Positions 46,401 through 56,599 of a stretch of 64,000 nt of DNA are shown here, one piece after another; within the stretch, counting starts at the first letter, position 1; each line of letters starts with the position of its first letter. The notes beneath the pieces are model-generated. The model searched no databases. It had not been told where the DNA came from and was given only the letters and a program-made list of their open reading frames with translations. The stretch is from assembly GCA_022559985.1 (NCBI GenBank), contig JAFJTR010000051.1, positions 62,001-126,000 on the forward strand, written 5' to 3'. A program made the position numbers and the translations under genes. The stretch is from Parastagonospora avenae f. sp. tritici 18332-5. Lineage: Eukaryota; Ascomycota; Dothideomycetes; Pleosporales; Phaeosphaeriaceae.

Positions 46401-46884
46401 CGACGGCGTGCGTGGTCCTGTTCAGATCAAGAAAGGCCATACCGTCCTCATCGCCACCTCCAAGGCAGCTATGGATCCCGTTGCGTATCCAAATCCCGAG
46501 ATTCTAAACCCACATCGACCTTTCGAGGACTATACCCTCCTCGGCCATGGCCTGCACTTTTGCTTCGGCGCTCGTCTCGTAGGACCCTCGATTGCTGCTA
46601 CATTACGCGAAGTCTTCAGGCTGAAAAATATACGGCGCGCGCCAGGTAAACAGGGTCGCTTCACCATTACCGAACATAAGCTGGCCGGCGTTTCGATGAG
46701 GCACTATCTTGATGCCAATTCAAAGGAGAGTCCTATCCCGACGAGTCTGAGACTACACTACGATGATGAGACAGTAATGAACGGTCTCAATGGAGCAGCC
46801 GGCACGAATGGGCATGCACCCAATGGGTATGCGAACGCAAACGATAACAACTCACACGGTAACGCATACACAATCGCCCCTTAG
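43482..46884 (+). CDS. Psi-producing oxygenase / linoleate diol synthase (haem dioxygenase-P450 fusion)
   Basis: Bifunctional fatty-acid oxygenase: an N-terminal haem peroxidase-like domain dioxygenates linoleic or oleic acid to a hydroperoxide, and a C-terminal P450 domain isomerises it, giving oxylipins (psi factors) that steer sporulation. Three exons (43482-43938, 43990-44410, 44460-46884) give 1,100 residues, the normal Ppo length. Dioxygenase hallmarks: SSYVDLSTLYG after the candidate distal His segment VIHECF, RNHNHIAE, and YHWH at residues 363-366 (radical-forming Tyr and proximal His). P450 hallmarks: ExxR in YEGMRHVG and the haem-thiolate motif GHGLHFCFG with Cys994. The presumed I-helix reads GAPVAGNLTQQ, so Asn and Gln residues needed by LDS enzymes are at least nearby. 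The C-terminus is a Gly/Asn/Ala-rich tail. Exact product specificity cannot be read by eye. Confidence 0.93.
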
Positions 46885-48516
46885 CTTGGGTCTCTGAAGA
46901 GAGCCATGGGGTGCTGTCATTCGTCGAGATCCAGACGAACGCGGTGTCATAAGGATGGGGGTCGCTCCGCAGACGCCGCAGCATCCGCGGCTGGGGGAAC
47001 ACCCTAACAAGTTGAAGGTTATCCTATCGAATCACCTACGTAGTAGTAGTGCGTGTAGTGAAATGATCAATGGATATTTTCCTCACTTCTACATCATCAA
47101 AAAAAACGAGCCTCCATTGCTGAGCACCCATGTCATCTCGTATCAGATTGTATCAGAGCTTCGGAAAAGCAAACTTGGGTTACACGCGAACTTAAGTAAC
47201 TTGCTGTTGCACCGAGCAATCACGGTAGCGATGCGAGGCAAGAGACGAATATCACAAAAGAGGAAGCGCATCATTCGAGCTGCTAGAGCTTCCGTGTATC
47301 CGGTCGATTGCTGATGTTCGTACGGAATATTCGGTGTGCCTTGAACGAATCCAGACGTCTCAAGGACAGCGACATATCGATATGTATTCAGTTGTTCAAT
47401 AAAACAAATTGCTTTGCCGGACGCCCAAGATACTGAAAGGCGCCATTGTAGATGCACATCTGTCCATCATCGAGTATCGGCAATTCGCTGATTATGACCT
47501 GCTAGAGTAGTTTCTGCAATTAAAGTAACATCTTTGAAGGTATTACAGTTGAACTTAGATAGATGATGTTGTCAAACTTCTCCATAAACCTGAAGGAACT
47601 CAACTGCGCGCGAATCAAGGATCAGAAGAATAGGCTTGATTTCATCTGCTCGAGCGATTTCATCAATGCCGTTGGTGGTGCTTGGCCTGAAAATATTCTC
47701 GAGGTCGTGCGGAGAGACGGGGAAACGTACCCATCCGTGGACTTCGCTTGCTTCAGCCGGTGTGGATGACATGTCTTTGACTTTGCGCTACCTCAAGCTG
47801 ATTCCTGGCCTGGGACAACCAGTGGGCTTATTCTACATGCGGGCTTTTGACATTACTGTACTTTCCGTGCTACTCGCGACTATGTTTATGGTATTAGGAC
47901 GGGCAACTTTGCCTACCATAGAGCGTAAAACACCGCTCTGAATTGGAAGAGGAGTGGGTGACTATTTGAATGGGAATATCGCGTGTACTGATAACTGGAG
48001 ACAATCTAATTCATCCTTCCATCTCATTGTGCAGTGCGTGCTCTTGCGTGGCTGCAGGGTCCCATACTTCCCAATCGACGATGCACCAGCCGCAGGCCAA
48101 ACAAAAAGCCGTGGAAGCTTCTCGTAAACTCCCAGTTGACGGCAAAAATGACGCTGTAGCTCTCGCGCAAGGTACCGTTAGTACCATTCGCCTGAAGGTC
48201 CTTCACAACCTCTTTGCAATACTACCTACCTAAGTACCTACTCGGCTTCGGCGCCTTCGAGAAGGATTAGACAATTCTAACGTGTGCTGGGTGAAGAAGC
48301 CAGATCAGTATGTTAGCGTCAATTGTAGTAGGCGTTTCGAAAAAATGGTCACGCGTGGAGTAGGTGTGAGGCTGGCGGCTTTCGGTTTTATGGTTAACGA
48401 AAAGACCCTATCCCAAAAAAGGTATGCGAACCAAAGTTTAATGGATTCGAAAATTTGCCGGTGCACAAGAGGCTACCAATAAGCTAAAAGATTTCTTAGA
48501 TATTCGACCTTCTTTT
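46885..48516. other. Gene-poor, AT-richer region
   Basis: 1.6 kb between the oxygenase and the disrupted RING gene. Frames at 47143-47457 (minus), 47572-47772 (minus) and 47636-47941 (plus) are short and unrecognised. Some may be decayed gene remnants, but I cannot support any. Confidence 0.4.
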
Positions 48517-48709
48517 ATGAGCATGAGCATGCCTCTACACATTCTGCCATTTCCCACTTCGACGTACACCATTTTCTTTGTCTACACCAGCCCCAGGATT
48601 CGGAGGTATCCGTGGACTTCTTTGAATCTTCACAAAGTAAGCTCAAAATGGTCTATCAGGGACGTGGTGGACGAGCCCTCTCTCACACAAGACGAAAAGA
48701 CTTGCAGTA
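48517..48709 (+). pseudogene. 5' part of RING-finger gene, cut off by transposon
   Basis: The frame from ATG 48517 ends in ...TQDEKTCS at the TA target site (48708-48709). The last Cys is the first zinc ligand of a RING finger whose next ligand lies on the far side of the transposon (from 50583). The true start and any intron upstream (a GTAAGC donor exists near 48637) are uncertain. Together with 50583-51471 it was one gene before the insertion. Confidence 0.6.
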
Positions 48710-48793
48710 ACGTACCCCACGGGCGAGTCGGCCACACGGGCGAGTCGGCCACACGGGCGAGTCGGCCACTCTGCCAAGACCCCACCAAAATCA
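48710..48793 (+). repeat. Left terminal inverted repeat with 17-bp unit in triplicate
   Basis: Nine leading bases, then acgggcgagtcggccac three times (48719-48735, 48736-48752, 48753-48769), then 24 bases shared with the right end. Confidence 0.92.
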
Positions 48794-48838
48794 ATTGTTG
48801 CAAACAGTAGAAACGCGATATATCAACAACAATATCAG

Positions 48839-50470
48839 ATGGAACCTTCTAAAGAAGCGCGTGTAAAGCTTGCGCTTGAAGCTATCCAACAAGACGCGAC
48901 GCTATCTCTAAGACGCGCTGCAGCAATCTACAGAGTCTCTCATACAACCCTCAGCGATCGACGCGCTGGAAAGCAGTTCAGACGCGATTGCACGCCCAAC
49001 TCAGCAAATCTTCGTCCAACTGAGGAGGAGGTGATTGTCCAGCATATACTCGATCTTGACGCGCGAGGATTTCCGCCACGGCTTGCTGCTGTCAAGGATA
49101 TGGCTGATCTACCGCGTAAGGAGCGTGGCCAGCCGCCAGTAGGCGTCAACTGGGCTTCAACCTTTGTCAAACGTCGCCCTGAGCTCAAAGTCAAGTTCAA
49201 TCGCAAGTACGACTATAAGCGAGCCCTCTGCGAGGATCCTGAGGTTATACAAGGCTGGTTCCGACTTGTAGAGAATACAAAGGCCAAGCACGGCATCCTT
49301 AATGAGGACACCCATAACTTTGACAAGTCTAGCTTCATAATGGGCATGATATCAACTGGAGCAGTAGTCACAGGCTCTGAGCGTCGAGGACGGCCGAAGA
49401 GCGTTCAGCAGGGTAATCGCGAGTAGACTACAGTAATCCAAGGGATCAACGCGACAGGGTGGGCAATCCCACCCTTTATCATCTTCTAAGGCAAGAACCA
49501 CCTCTCTGCCTGGTACAAGGAGGATAATCTACCTCGCGATTGGGTTATTGCAGTCTCTGAGAACGGCTGGACAACAAATGAGCTTGGTCTCGAGTGGTTG
49601 AAGCACTTTGACGCGCACACAAAGAAGAGGACTGTAGGAAGCTATCGTTTGCTCGTTATCGACGGCCACGAGAGCCACGACTCGCTCAAATTCCAGCAGT
49701 ACTGCAAGGAGAACAAGATTATCACTCTCTGCATGCCCCCTCACTCGTCGCACCTCCTGCAGCCTCTTGATGTAGGTTGTTTCTCGCCGCTAAAGAAGGC
49801 GTACGGGCGCCAAGCCGAAAACCTGATGCGCAACAAGATCAACCACAACACTAAACTCGAGTTCCTGCCCTGCTTTATTGGTGCTTTTAAGGACGCTATT
49901 GCTGAAAGCAATATCTGGGGAGGCTTTCGAGGTGCTGACTTGGTCCCACTTGACGCAGAGGCGGTGATATCGAAGCTTGATGTCCGCCTGCGTACACCCA
50001 CACCACCCACTATCAACGACACGCCTTGGGTGTCTAAAACCCCAAGTAATACCCTAGAATTTGGGTCGCAATCAAAGCTGATTCGAGAGAGGATTCAGAG
50101 GCACGTTGATAGCTCGCCTACCCATATGGTTGAGGCGGTTGAAAAGCTCGCCAAAGGCGCAGAGAAGATGGCGCATTCCTTGGTGTTGATGAGCAACCAA
50201 GTCAAGGAGCTTCAGGCAGCCAACGAGGCCGCCTCACGCCGTAAAGCGCGCAAGAGAAAGCGCATACAGGCTGAGGGGACCCTTACGGCTGAAGATGGCG
50301 TGCGCCTGACTACATTAAAGGAGTTTGCAGCGCGTAGCGATAGGAAGAAGGCAAAGAAGAGCGCGCGCGCTGAGGGTAGCGAGCCAACTCAAAGGCGCTG
50401 TGGACGCTGCGGCGAGGCTGGGCACAACTCGCGCACATGTAAAAAAGTAGAAGAAATAGTCTCTGGTTAA
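48839..50470 (+). pseudogene. pogo-like transposase with two in-frame stops
   Basis: 544-codon frame with no frameshift. N-terminal helix-turn-helix (SLRRAAAIYRVSHTTLSDRR), a second HTH/CENP-B-like region to about residue 130, then the DDE_1 core: first Asp in NFDKSSF, second in LLVIDGHESHDS, third in HLLQPLDVGCFSPLK. The C-terminus has a basic Arg/Lys/Ala coiled segment and a CCHC zinc knuckle (CGRCGEAGHNSRTC). Two nonsense codons interrupt it: TAG at 49424-49426 (where relatives usually have Trp) and TAA at 49487-49489. Both could come from C-to-T change in a CpA context, on one or the other strand, as RIP makes. As it stands this copy cannot make full-length transposase, but it could be moved by an intact relative. 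Confidence 0.88.
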
Positions 50471-50532
50471 TACACTCTACTTTGCAGTACTGTACAAAAC
50501 GTTAAGGTGCCTTTTTTGCTATTTGCAATACC

Positions 50533-50582
50533 TGATTTTGGTGGGGTCTTGGCAGAGTGGCCGACTCGCCCGTGGGGTACGT
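50533..50582 (-). repeat. Right terminal inverted repeat (single 17-bp unit)
   Basis: Reverse complement of the left end, with one instead of three copies of the 17-bp unit; followed by TA at 50583-50584. Confidence 0.92.
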
Positions 50583-51471
50583 TATATGCCAAGAAAAATT
50601 TAGCGAATTGCTACAGTACCTGTATCTGCCAACATCAGAGCGGGAAAAACTCTTGGTCTTCGACATTCTCCCCTTCCCAAGGCTCAAGTACTTGGGCAGT
50701 GACGAGCCCGTCCGTTTGCCCTGCAACCATGTTATCGTATCGTGCTGCCTCCAGCGCTGGCTCGAAGACAAGGGCAACAGCTGTCCTCTGTGTCGCCAAG
50801 AACTGTGTGTCCGCGGGACCGAATTGTGCCTTTACGCAGAGTTTGATCGCAGATTTGAGATGCTGATGCGTACAAATCTACGGGAGTTGCTGATACATCC
50901 CGTTCCCGACCATACCAGTATCAAGCTCGATCGGCACACGATGACATCTATCAAGTGGCAGCTCGCAGTCCGTATGATCCAAATCGAGTTGCGTCTTCGT
51001 CGACTCCGGCTGCTTCCAGTGTGGGTATGGGAGATGGAATCTACGACTAGCGACGAAACAAGCTACATTCTCTTCTTGGACGAATACTGGAGGCGGAACT
51101 ATTGGTACTCGAACACAAATTATGGTAACGCGCGAGCAGCGATGGAGAGCACCGTCATGATACGAGCGTACGGCCTGCTGTGCGAATCTTTGTGTGGCCT
51201 GGTTAGCCGTGGATATACCTCCGCCATGCCCAACGGCTTGCTAGAGCAGCTCCTTCAGCAATTCTCGATCATTCCCATGGACAAACAACAGACTATGCTC
51301 GTATGCATGAGCGTGCAAGCAACGATCGAGTATGAGCGCAGGAAAGCCGTGTTGGTCGAGGACTTTAGGCTTCAGATTGAAGAGAAAAACGGGGATGCTT
51401 TTGATGAGGAGACTGGCGCTGAAGGTAGGAGCAGGAGTGATGAGCATGAGCATGCGCCTGCGCAATTGTGA
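50583..51471 (+). pseudogene. 3' part of transposon-disrupted RING-finger gene
   Basis: Continues the frame left of the element. With one TA removed, the junction reads TGC AGT ATA TGC, restoring Cys-Ser-Ile-Cys, the first zinc pair of a RING domain. On this side follow QEKFSELLQ, then LPCNHVIVSCCLQRW and CPLCRQEL, the remaining C3HC4-like ligands. The remaining 240 residues are helical and Arg/Leu/Glu-rich, ending in an acidic, Glu/His tail. The frame is open to 51471 with no stop, so decay has hardly begun. Small fungal RING proteins of this kind are usually presumed ubiquitin ligases. The apparent start of this frame at 50557 is a GTG inside the transposon repeat and is not a real start. 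Confidence 0.75.
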
Positions 51472-51979
51472 TGTTGCATGGTGATATCTTGTACAAGCAC
51501 GTCAGGCTTTGTTGGATCACGAGAGGCGATTGTTTATACGCACACGTCTTTTATGAGCAACTTCGGGGACTGGTAACAATGACAGTCAAGTTCTTGTGGG
51601 CTGGGCTCCTTATAGATTAGACCAACTTTACATCATATCAAGGATAGCCTAAATTGCGCAGCCCAGCTGCTTTTGGACATGTGCTCACCCGTCATGATGT
51701 TTTCCCTGTCGTGGTTCCCAGAGGCGGTTCCAGACCATGGTTGTGATTGTCTCCTTCGAGTAAATGACGTCACAGCAGTGCAATCCGTAATGACAGCACC
51801 GCTCGACAAAGACTAGTGGGCCCCATGCGAGGAAACAACCACCAAACCTCGACTGCAGAATATCCTCGGTATCCGCCATGGAAATCTAGCATACACCTAC
51901 ACCCTTCAAATCACTGTTGGCATATCTGCCACTGCTACTCTCCCCCGCTTCCGGCAAGTCTTTCTTTCTCCGGGCAAGC
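51472..51979. other. Intergenic region
   Basis: 508 bp holding the RING gene 3' UTR and the promoter of the next gene. Nothing else seen. Confidence 0.4.
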
Positions 51980-54205
51980 ATGGACACGCCTGTTACGCAC
52001 AATCTAGCGGGAGCGGCTAAGCGCAAAGCTGTGGCAGAAACGGCCACTACAACAGCAACTCCAGCGCCTGGACGTAGCCTGACCAGCAAGGTCGTTCCCA
52101 ATGTCTTCTTCCTGTGCACCATACTCGGCGCCATATCCCTGTCATGGCCTCTGCGATGGGTCCTCTCCGGAGCGCCGATCCTGGTCTACACCGTCCTGCT
52201 CGGAGAATCCTACGGGCAACGCATCTTACCCTTCGTCCCCATATGGACGATATTTGCTACCGTCAACCTCTTATACGCAGTAAGCGCGACCTCATGGCTT
52301 CTGTACTGGGTGTTCGCCGTCTGTTGCTGGCCTACCATATTGATCGCCAGCCTGTTCCAATTCAATGCGCCTGGTGGCCTTGCTCGTCGCATATTGCGAA
52401 AGACATTTCTGCGCGACCTGCATTTCATCAATGACCAAATCGCCTTCTTCGATCTCCCGGCTTTGGAGATTGACACTGAGGTCAAAGGCCTGTTTGTCGT
52501 TCGAGGCGTTACACTTTCCTTGTCCACCATGACTCTCGTTGCGCATGGCGTCGAAGCTGGCATCAAACTGTCGGAGGACATCGAGCTAGCAATTCAGACC
52601 GACAAAGTTGTTGTACCTCTATTTCGTGAGATACATGTTGACGATATTTACGCCAACGTCAAGGGGGGCGATTGGGAGGTAACGTTTGGCAACGTCGCAT
52701 ACGGACAACCGGAACCAACAAGCGACGACGACACTTTCGTCGCAAGTGACACTGCCATTCTCAGGGCAGCGTCTGTCGCCCTGGACGGCACGTACCCTCG
52801 CCGTGTGTCGATGGTGCGACAGATGACAGCAGAGAAGCAGCCCGACGATGCCGAAGACGCCGAGTCTGCCTTCGCGACAGTTAAGAAAGTGTCGCCAGGC
52901 GAGAAGGATGCAAACAAAAAGTACAAGGAGCTGGTCAAGAATATCCACGATACAAGTGTGATCACGAACGCAAAGAGAGCCATACGAGAAGCTGTGGAAG
53001 CTGACGAGAAAGACACCAAGCTCGATTTGGACAATATGGATGATTTCCGAGCTGCGATATGTGCTCATATACACGATACTCCGTCCATACCACACCCGCC
53101 TAAGAAATCCATCCGGGTCTCTACGCTACGCAAGACCGATTACCCGAACATCAAGGCATTCCTACACCGCTTACCGTTCCTGTATCGTCTGATGCTGAGT
53201 CCACTCTGCTACTTTCACCCGGTAAAGTTCAGCTCAGTAACCGCTGCCGGATCTGGAAAATGGTTTGTAAGCTTAATGCGACAATATCTCTTCAAGCACT
53301 ATGCCGGCCAAGATTCGGAGATCCGTAGACTTGAAGCTCGAATATCAGCTTGGTGTGCCGACGCAAACTTTGCTGTCGAATTGGGCCCAATTGCGAGCGA
53401 GGCGTCTTTCCCAATCAACACGAACTACAACATCCAATGTCATTTCAAGATGTCGGATGTGCTGGCATACAGAGCGGTTCCAGAAGCCGTCGAACTCAAA
53501 CAGGTCGTACGCCTGGCTGGCGCGGACGCTGTGCTTACTATTCCGACATTCCTGTTTCCTCATCACGAGCACATCTTCCCTCTCAAACGCACCGAATTCC
53601 AGCTCATGGAAATGGAGGAAGCGACCAAGCTCATTGCAGGCACCCCGAAAGCAAGGCAAGCATTGAAAGAGTATGAAAAGCTCAAGAAGGACGAGGCGAG
53701 CATGCATGTCAGCGCACATGCTCATCTACCCGCACAGTTTCATCAGGATCTGCTTAATTTTGTCGCTGCGATTGTGAAAGCAACCAAGGTCATCGAGAGC
53801 GATAAGTCATTCGAGGAGGCCAAGGTTCTCCGCGAATTGAAACGCGTCAGCACAGCCAGCGGCGATAGTGACGTGGACAGTGTCGCTTCAGTAGATACCA
53901 CGAATACCACAAACACAAACGATACCACCACAACTGTCAACTCCGACAAGGGCTTCAAAAATTTCCTCAAGAAAGTTGATACAGGGTTCAAGGATGCTTC
54001 TGCGAAGACAATGGTGGGTATGCGGAAAGCCGGTGCTAATACTGTGTCTGCGATGGCAAATGATCGATGGATTGCGAGCTTGGTAGGCAAGATAACAAGA
54101 AAGCTTGAGAAAGCCCAGGGTGAGGTGGGTTACAGTGGCGACGTCCCTATTGCGCTGGATAAGTACCGCGTGCGGCATGAGTCTCTGACTAAGATTCTTC
54201 CTTGA
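51980..54205 (+). CDS. Conserved fungal membrane-anchored protein of unknown function
   Basis: Single-exon gene of 741 residues starting at ATG 51980. Residues about 30-135 hold about three hydrophobic segments (VVPNVFFLCTILGAISL, ILPFVPIWTIFATVNLLY, WLLYWVFAVCCWPTILIASL). A large soluble part follows, with ALEIDTEVKGLFVVRGVTLSLSTMTL resembling membrane-edge beta strands of lipid-transfer or intermembrane proteins (Mdm31/chorein-like, a loose impression). The centre is acidic and Lys-rich, with a second conserved block near 390-520 (FLHRLPFLYRLMLSPLCYFHPVKF). The C-terminus has a Thr/Asn/Ser-rich low-complexity stretch (DTTNTTNTNDTTTT) and a basic amphipathic region. No enzymatic motif is found. 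The location may be ER or mitochondrial membrane, but that is a guess. Confidence 0.78.
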   Translation: MDTPVTHNLAGAAKRKAVAETATTTATPAPGRSLTSKVVPNVFFLCTILGAISLSWPLRWVLSGAPILVYTVLLGESYGQRILPFVPIWTIFATVNLLYAVSATSWLLYWVFAVCCWPTILIASLFQFNAPGGLARRILRKTFLRDLHFINDQIAFFDLPALEIDTEVKGLFVVRGVTLSLSTMTLVAHGVEAGIKLSEDIELAIQTDKVVVPLFREIHVDDIYANVKGGDWEVTFGNVAYGQPEPTSDDDTFVASDTAILRAASVALDGTYPRRVSMVRQMTAEKQPDDAEDAESAFATVKKVSPGEKDANKKYKELVKNIHDTSVITNAKRAIREAVEADEKDTKLDLDNMDDFRAAICAHIHDTPSIPHPPKKSIRVSTLRKTDYPNIKAFLHRLPFLYRLMLSPLCYFHPVKFSSVTAAGSGKWFVSLMRQYLFKHYAGQDSEIRRLEARISAWCADANFAVELGPIASEASFPINTNYNIQCHFKMSDVLAYRAVPEAVELKQVVRLAGADAVLTIPTFLFPHHEHIFPLKRTEFQLMEMEEATKLIAGTPKARQALKEYEKLKKDEASMHVSAHAHLPAQFHQDLLNFVAAIVKATKVIESDKSFEEAKVLRELKRVSTASGDSDVDSVASVDTTNTTNTNDTTTTVNSDKGFKNFLKKVDTGFKDASAKTMVGMRKAGANTVSAMANDRWIASLVGKITRKLEKAQGEVGYSGDVPIALDKYRVRHESLTKILP

Positions 54206-54619
54206 GCTGAGAGCAGACAAGGTTGCGAACGTATGATACCCCATCTGTGGCGGCGTTTTTCAAATGTGCTAGTTTTCATAAAAGTAGACGCTAGAGAAGA
54301 AGGAAATCTTATCATCACCACACTCTCTCGCTTTGCCAGGTCGGGCCGGTCAGCATCTCTGGAAGTGTGAACCGAGAACCTGGTTGTGGTGCGGGCGGAA
54401 CGTTGCCGTCTTACAGTACCACTTAGCGGCGTGGATCTGGATCAGCGCCTGCAGGCAGTCGATGATGCTCGCTATGCCTCAGAATCAACACTTGGCTCGG
54501 GTTGCAGTGCTGCTGTTCTACCTAGTGCCGTCTCCGGCTCTCCTCCACCATGATAACGCTGTGTACACGACCTTTTGTCGCATTTGCGCATCCTCGACTC
54601 CTAATTGCGCCCACGCGAC
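54206..54619. other. Intergenic region
   Basis: 414 bp, promoter of the LCCL gene; no element recognised. Confidence 0.4.
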
Positions 54620-56599
54620 ATGCCTGTTAAAAATACTGCCAACGCCACCACAGTGCCGGTAGACGTTGAACAAGGCAATCGCGACCAGATTACTCCCAGC
54701 GCATCCACCTCGCTCGCTCGAGATGGAGATATATCGAAACCTGCCACGCCACGAAGAAGCCTTGAACTAGAGGATGGTGCACCGCGCGATCGAAACCCTC
54801 ACATCCGGTCACCATGGACAAAGTTTGAGGCAAAGTTGCCGGCGGCTGTGCCCCAGGTGAATCGCAAAATAGTGAGCTGGATGAAGGGCCCGGAACCCAC
54901 AAAGATACATCACATCAGTCCATTGTTGGAGCGCGTTCAGACATGGCCCACCAGACTGCTTGCGCGCCTGCCTCGATGGATTCTAGCATGTATTTATGCT
55001 GTTGGTTTCGTGTTGTGGGCTGTATTGTTTGGGGTCATCCTCACCAACTATAGCGTGCCTACAAATCTGGCCGGCTTTGGAGCACCTGTACCTCTCTCTT
55101 GCGTCACAAACCTATGGTGAGTTTTTATTCAATGTGTCCTGGAATCAAGCTGATCAATATCTAGGCCGAGCGCCCAATCTTGCGGTCTTGATGGTCGCAA
55201 CTGCTTCCCGTTTGCTGATTCTTCCTTTGCCTTCAACTGCCCCGCTAGCTGCCTCGGCGCCCAAGTCCTCAACCCCCGAGCCATTGGAAACACTTCTATA
55301 AACTACCGATCGCTTGTCGTCGGTGGTGCGCCAGACGGAGATGAAGGTTTCGCACGGGTCTACCGAGGCGACTCGTTCATTTGTGGTGCAGCAATACATG
55401 CTGGTGCAATCGAGAACGGGCAAGGAGGCTGTGGTGTAGTCTCGCTGGTGGGAGAGAAGCGCAATTTTCCGGCAGTGTCGCAAAATGGCATCAGCAGCGT
55501 CGGGTACGACTCGAGCTTTCCTATGGCGTTTGAGTTCAACCAGTCCAGTGCCATTCAGAGTGCTGCAAAGAAGTGTCGTGATCCGCGGTGGATTCTGCTC
55601 ATTCTGTCTACTATCTTCACAGCCCTGTTTGGCCTTCTGACCTCTAGACCCGCCACGTTTTTCGCTCCTATTTTCACTATGATGTTCTTCCAGGTCGGCA
55701 TGGCTTCGGATACGCCAAATTACTCGAACTATGTCTCGTTGGCATCGACAATACTTGGACGTTTCTTGCCTGCAGCTTTGGTCGCCGCTCTGTTCTATCA
55801 ATTCAGTGTCCGGAAAACATTGCGAAACTGCAAGGCGCATGTGGAAAAGACTGTTCTTTGGGTCGGGGCTGCATGGGTCGGAGCACTCAGCAACTATACC
55901 CTCGAGAAGATCCCCATCCAGCGACTCACGGGCCACGATATACGCCAGCAACCTGGAGCCATAATTGCGCTTGTCATAATCGTCCTGATCCTCTTCTTTG
56001 TCATTCTCTACCAATGCTGGTGTCTGCGAAGCGAAGGCCGTCTGCCCCGCTTCCTTGGTCTCTATGCCATCTTTGGCATCAGTCTAGGAATCTTGTCCGC
56101 CATGCCACATCTTACGCTTCGTATACATCATTACATTCTAGCTTTGCTTCTTCTACCTGGCACATCTATGCAAACCCGCATCAGTTTGCTTGCTCAGGGT
56201 CTTCTTGTTGGACTTTTCATCAACGGAGTCGCACGCTGGAACTTCGATTCCATCCTGCAGACCGCCGCTCAACTTCGTGGCGACGCACAGCTCGGCTCTA
56301 GCGTGCCCTCTATTCTTGAGCCCCTCATCAATGGCACGAATGTCACTTTCACGTGGAAAGGTATTCTACGTGGGTACGATGGCATCAGCGTCCTCGTCAA
56401 CGACGTTGAACGCTTCAGAGGTATTAGCGCCGAAGCGAACTTCACGTGGACGAGACAAGCGATGGATTTGCCGGAGTATTTCCGCTTTGGATTCATCAAC
56501 TACGCACCGTTTGGAGCCGTGAGGTATAGCGACTTTACAAGAGCGGGAACGTGGTGGGCAAACGGAACTTGGGGTGGTATTCCGCCAGGTAGGACGTAA
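54620..56599 (+). CDS. LCCL domain-containing multi-pass membrane protein
   Basis: Two exons (54620-55116, 55165-56599; intron 48 bp) give 643 residues. Residues 1-110 are cytosolic and disordered. A hydrophobic segment (WILACIYAVGFVLWAVLFGVIL) leads into an extracytosolic LCCL domain, recognisable by paired Cys (LSCVTNLW, SCGLDGRNC), CPASCLGAQVLNPRAIG, YRGDSFICGAAIHAGAI and GGCGVVSL. Five or six further transmembrane segments follow in 190-430 (WILLILSTIFTALFGLL, TVLWVGAAWVGAL, AIIALVIIVLILFFVIL, FLGLYAIFGISLGIL, HHYILALLLLPG, LLAQGLLVGLFI). The C-terminus is probably luminal with N-glycosylation sites (NGTNVT, ANFT, NGTW). LCCL proteins of this architecture are conserved in fungi, but their role is not established. 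Without the intron the frame ends at 55120. Confidence 0.88.

Larger units (their letters stand above)
48710..50582 (+). mobile_element. Fot1/pogo-like DNA transposon (Tc1/mariner superfamily)
   Basis: 1,873-bp element flanked by a TA duplication (48708-48709 and 50583-50584), as expected for Tc1/mariner/pogo. Terminal inverted repeats begin ACGTACCCCACGGGCGAG and end, inward, at the ACCAAAATCA motif; the right copy (50533-50582) is 50 bp and perfect against the left apart from two extra 17-bp units in the left one (48710-48793, 84 bp). The internal gene codes for a DDE transposase. Near-perfect ends and an intact duplication point to a fairly recent insertion. Confidence 0.92.

Noticed and set aside
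47572..47772. 66-codon minus-strand frame that looks mildly protein-like
   Set aside because: Could be a decayed gene fragment, but no family is recognised and neighbouring sequence does not extend it.
48719..48769. CRISPR-like or minisatellite array
   Set aside because: The three 17-bp units are contiguous without spacers and belong to the transposon's terminal repeat.
50557..51471. 304-codon frame as an intact RING gene
   Set aside because: It would start at a GTG inside the transposon's inverted repeat and lacks the first RING cysteine; the true 5' part is on the other side of the element.
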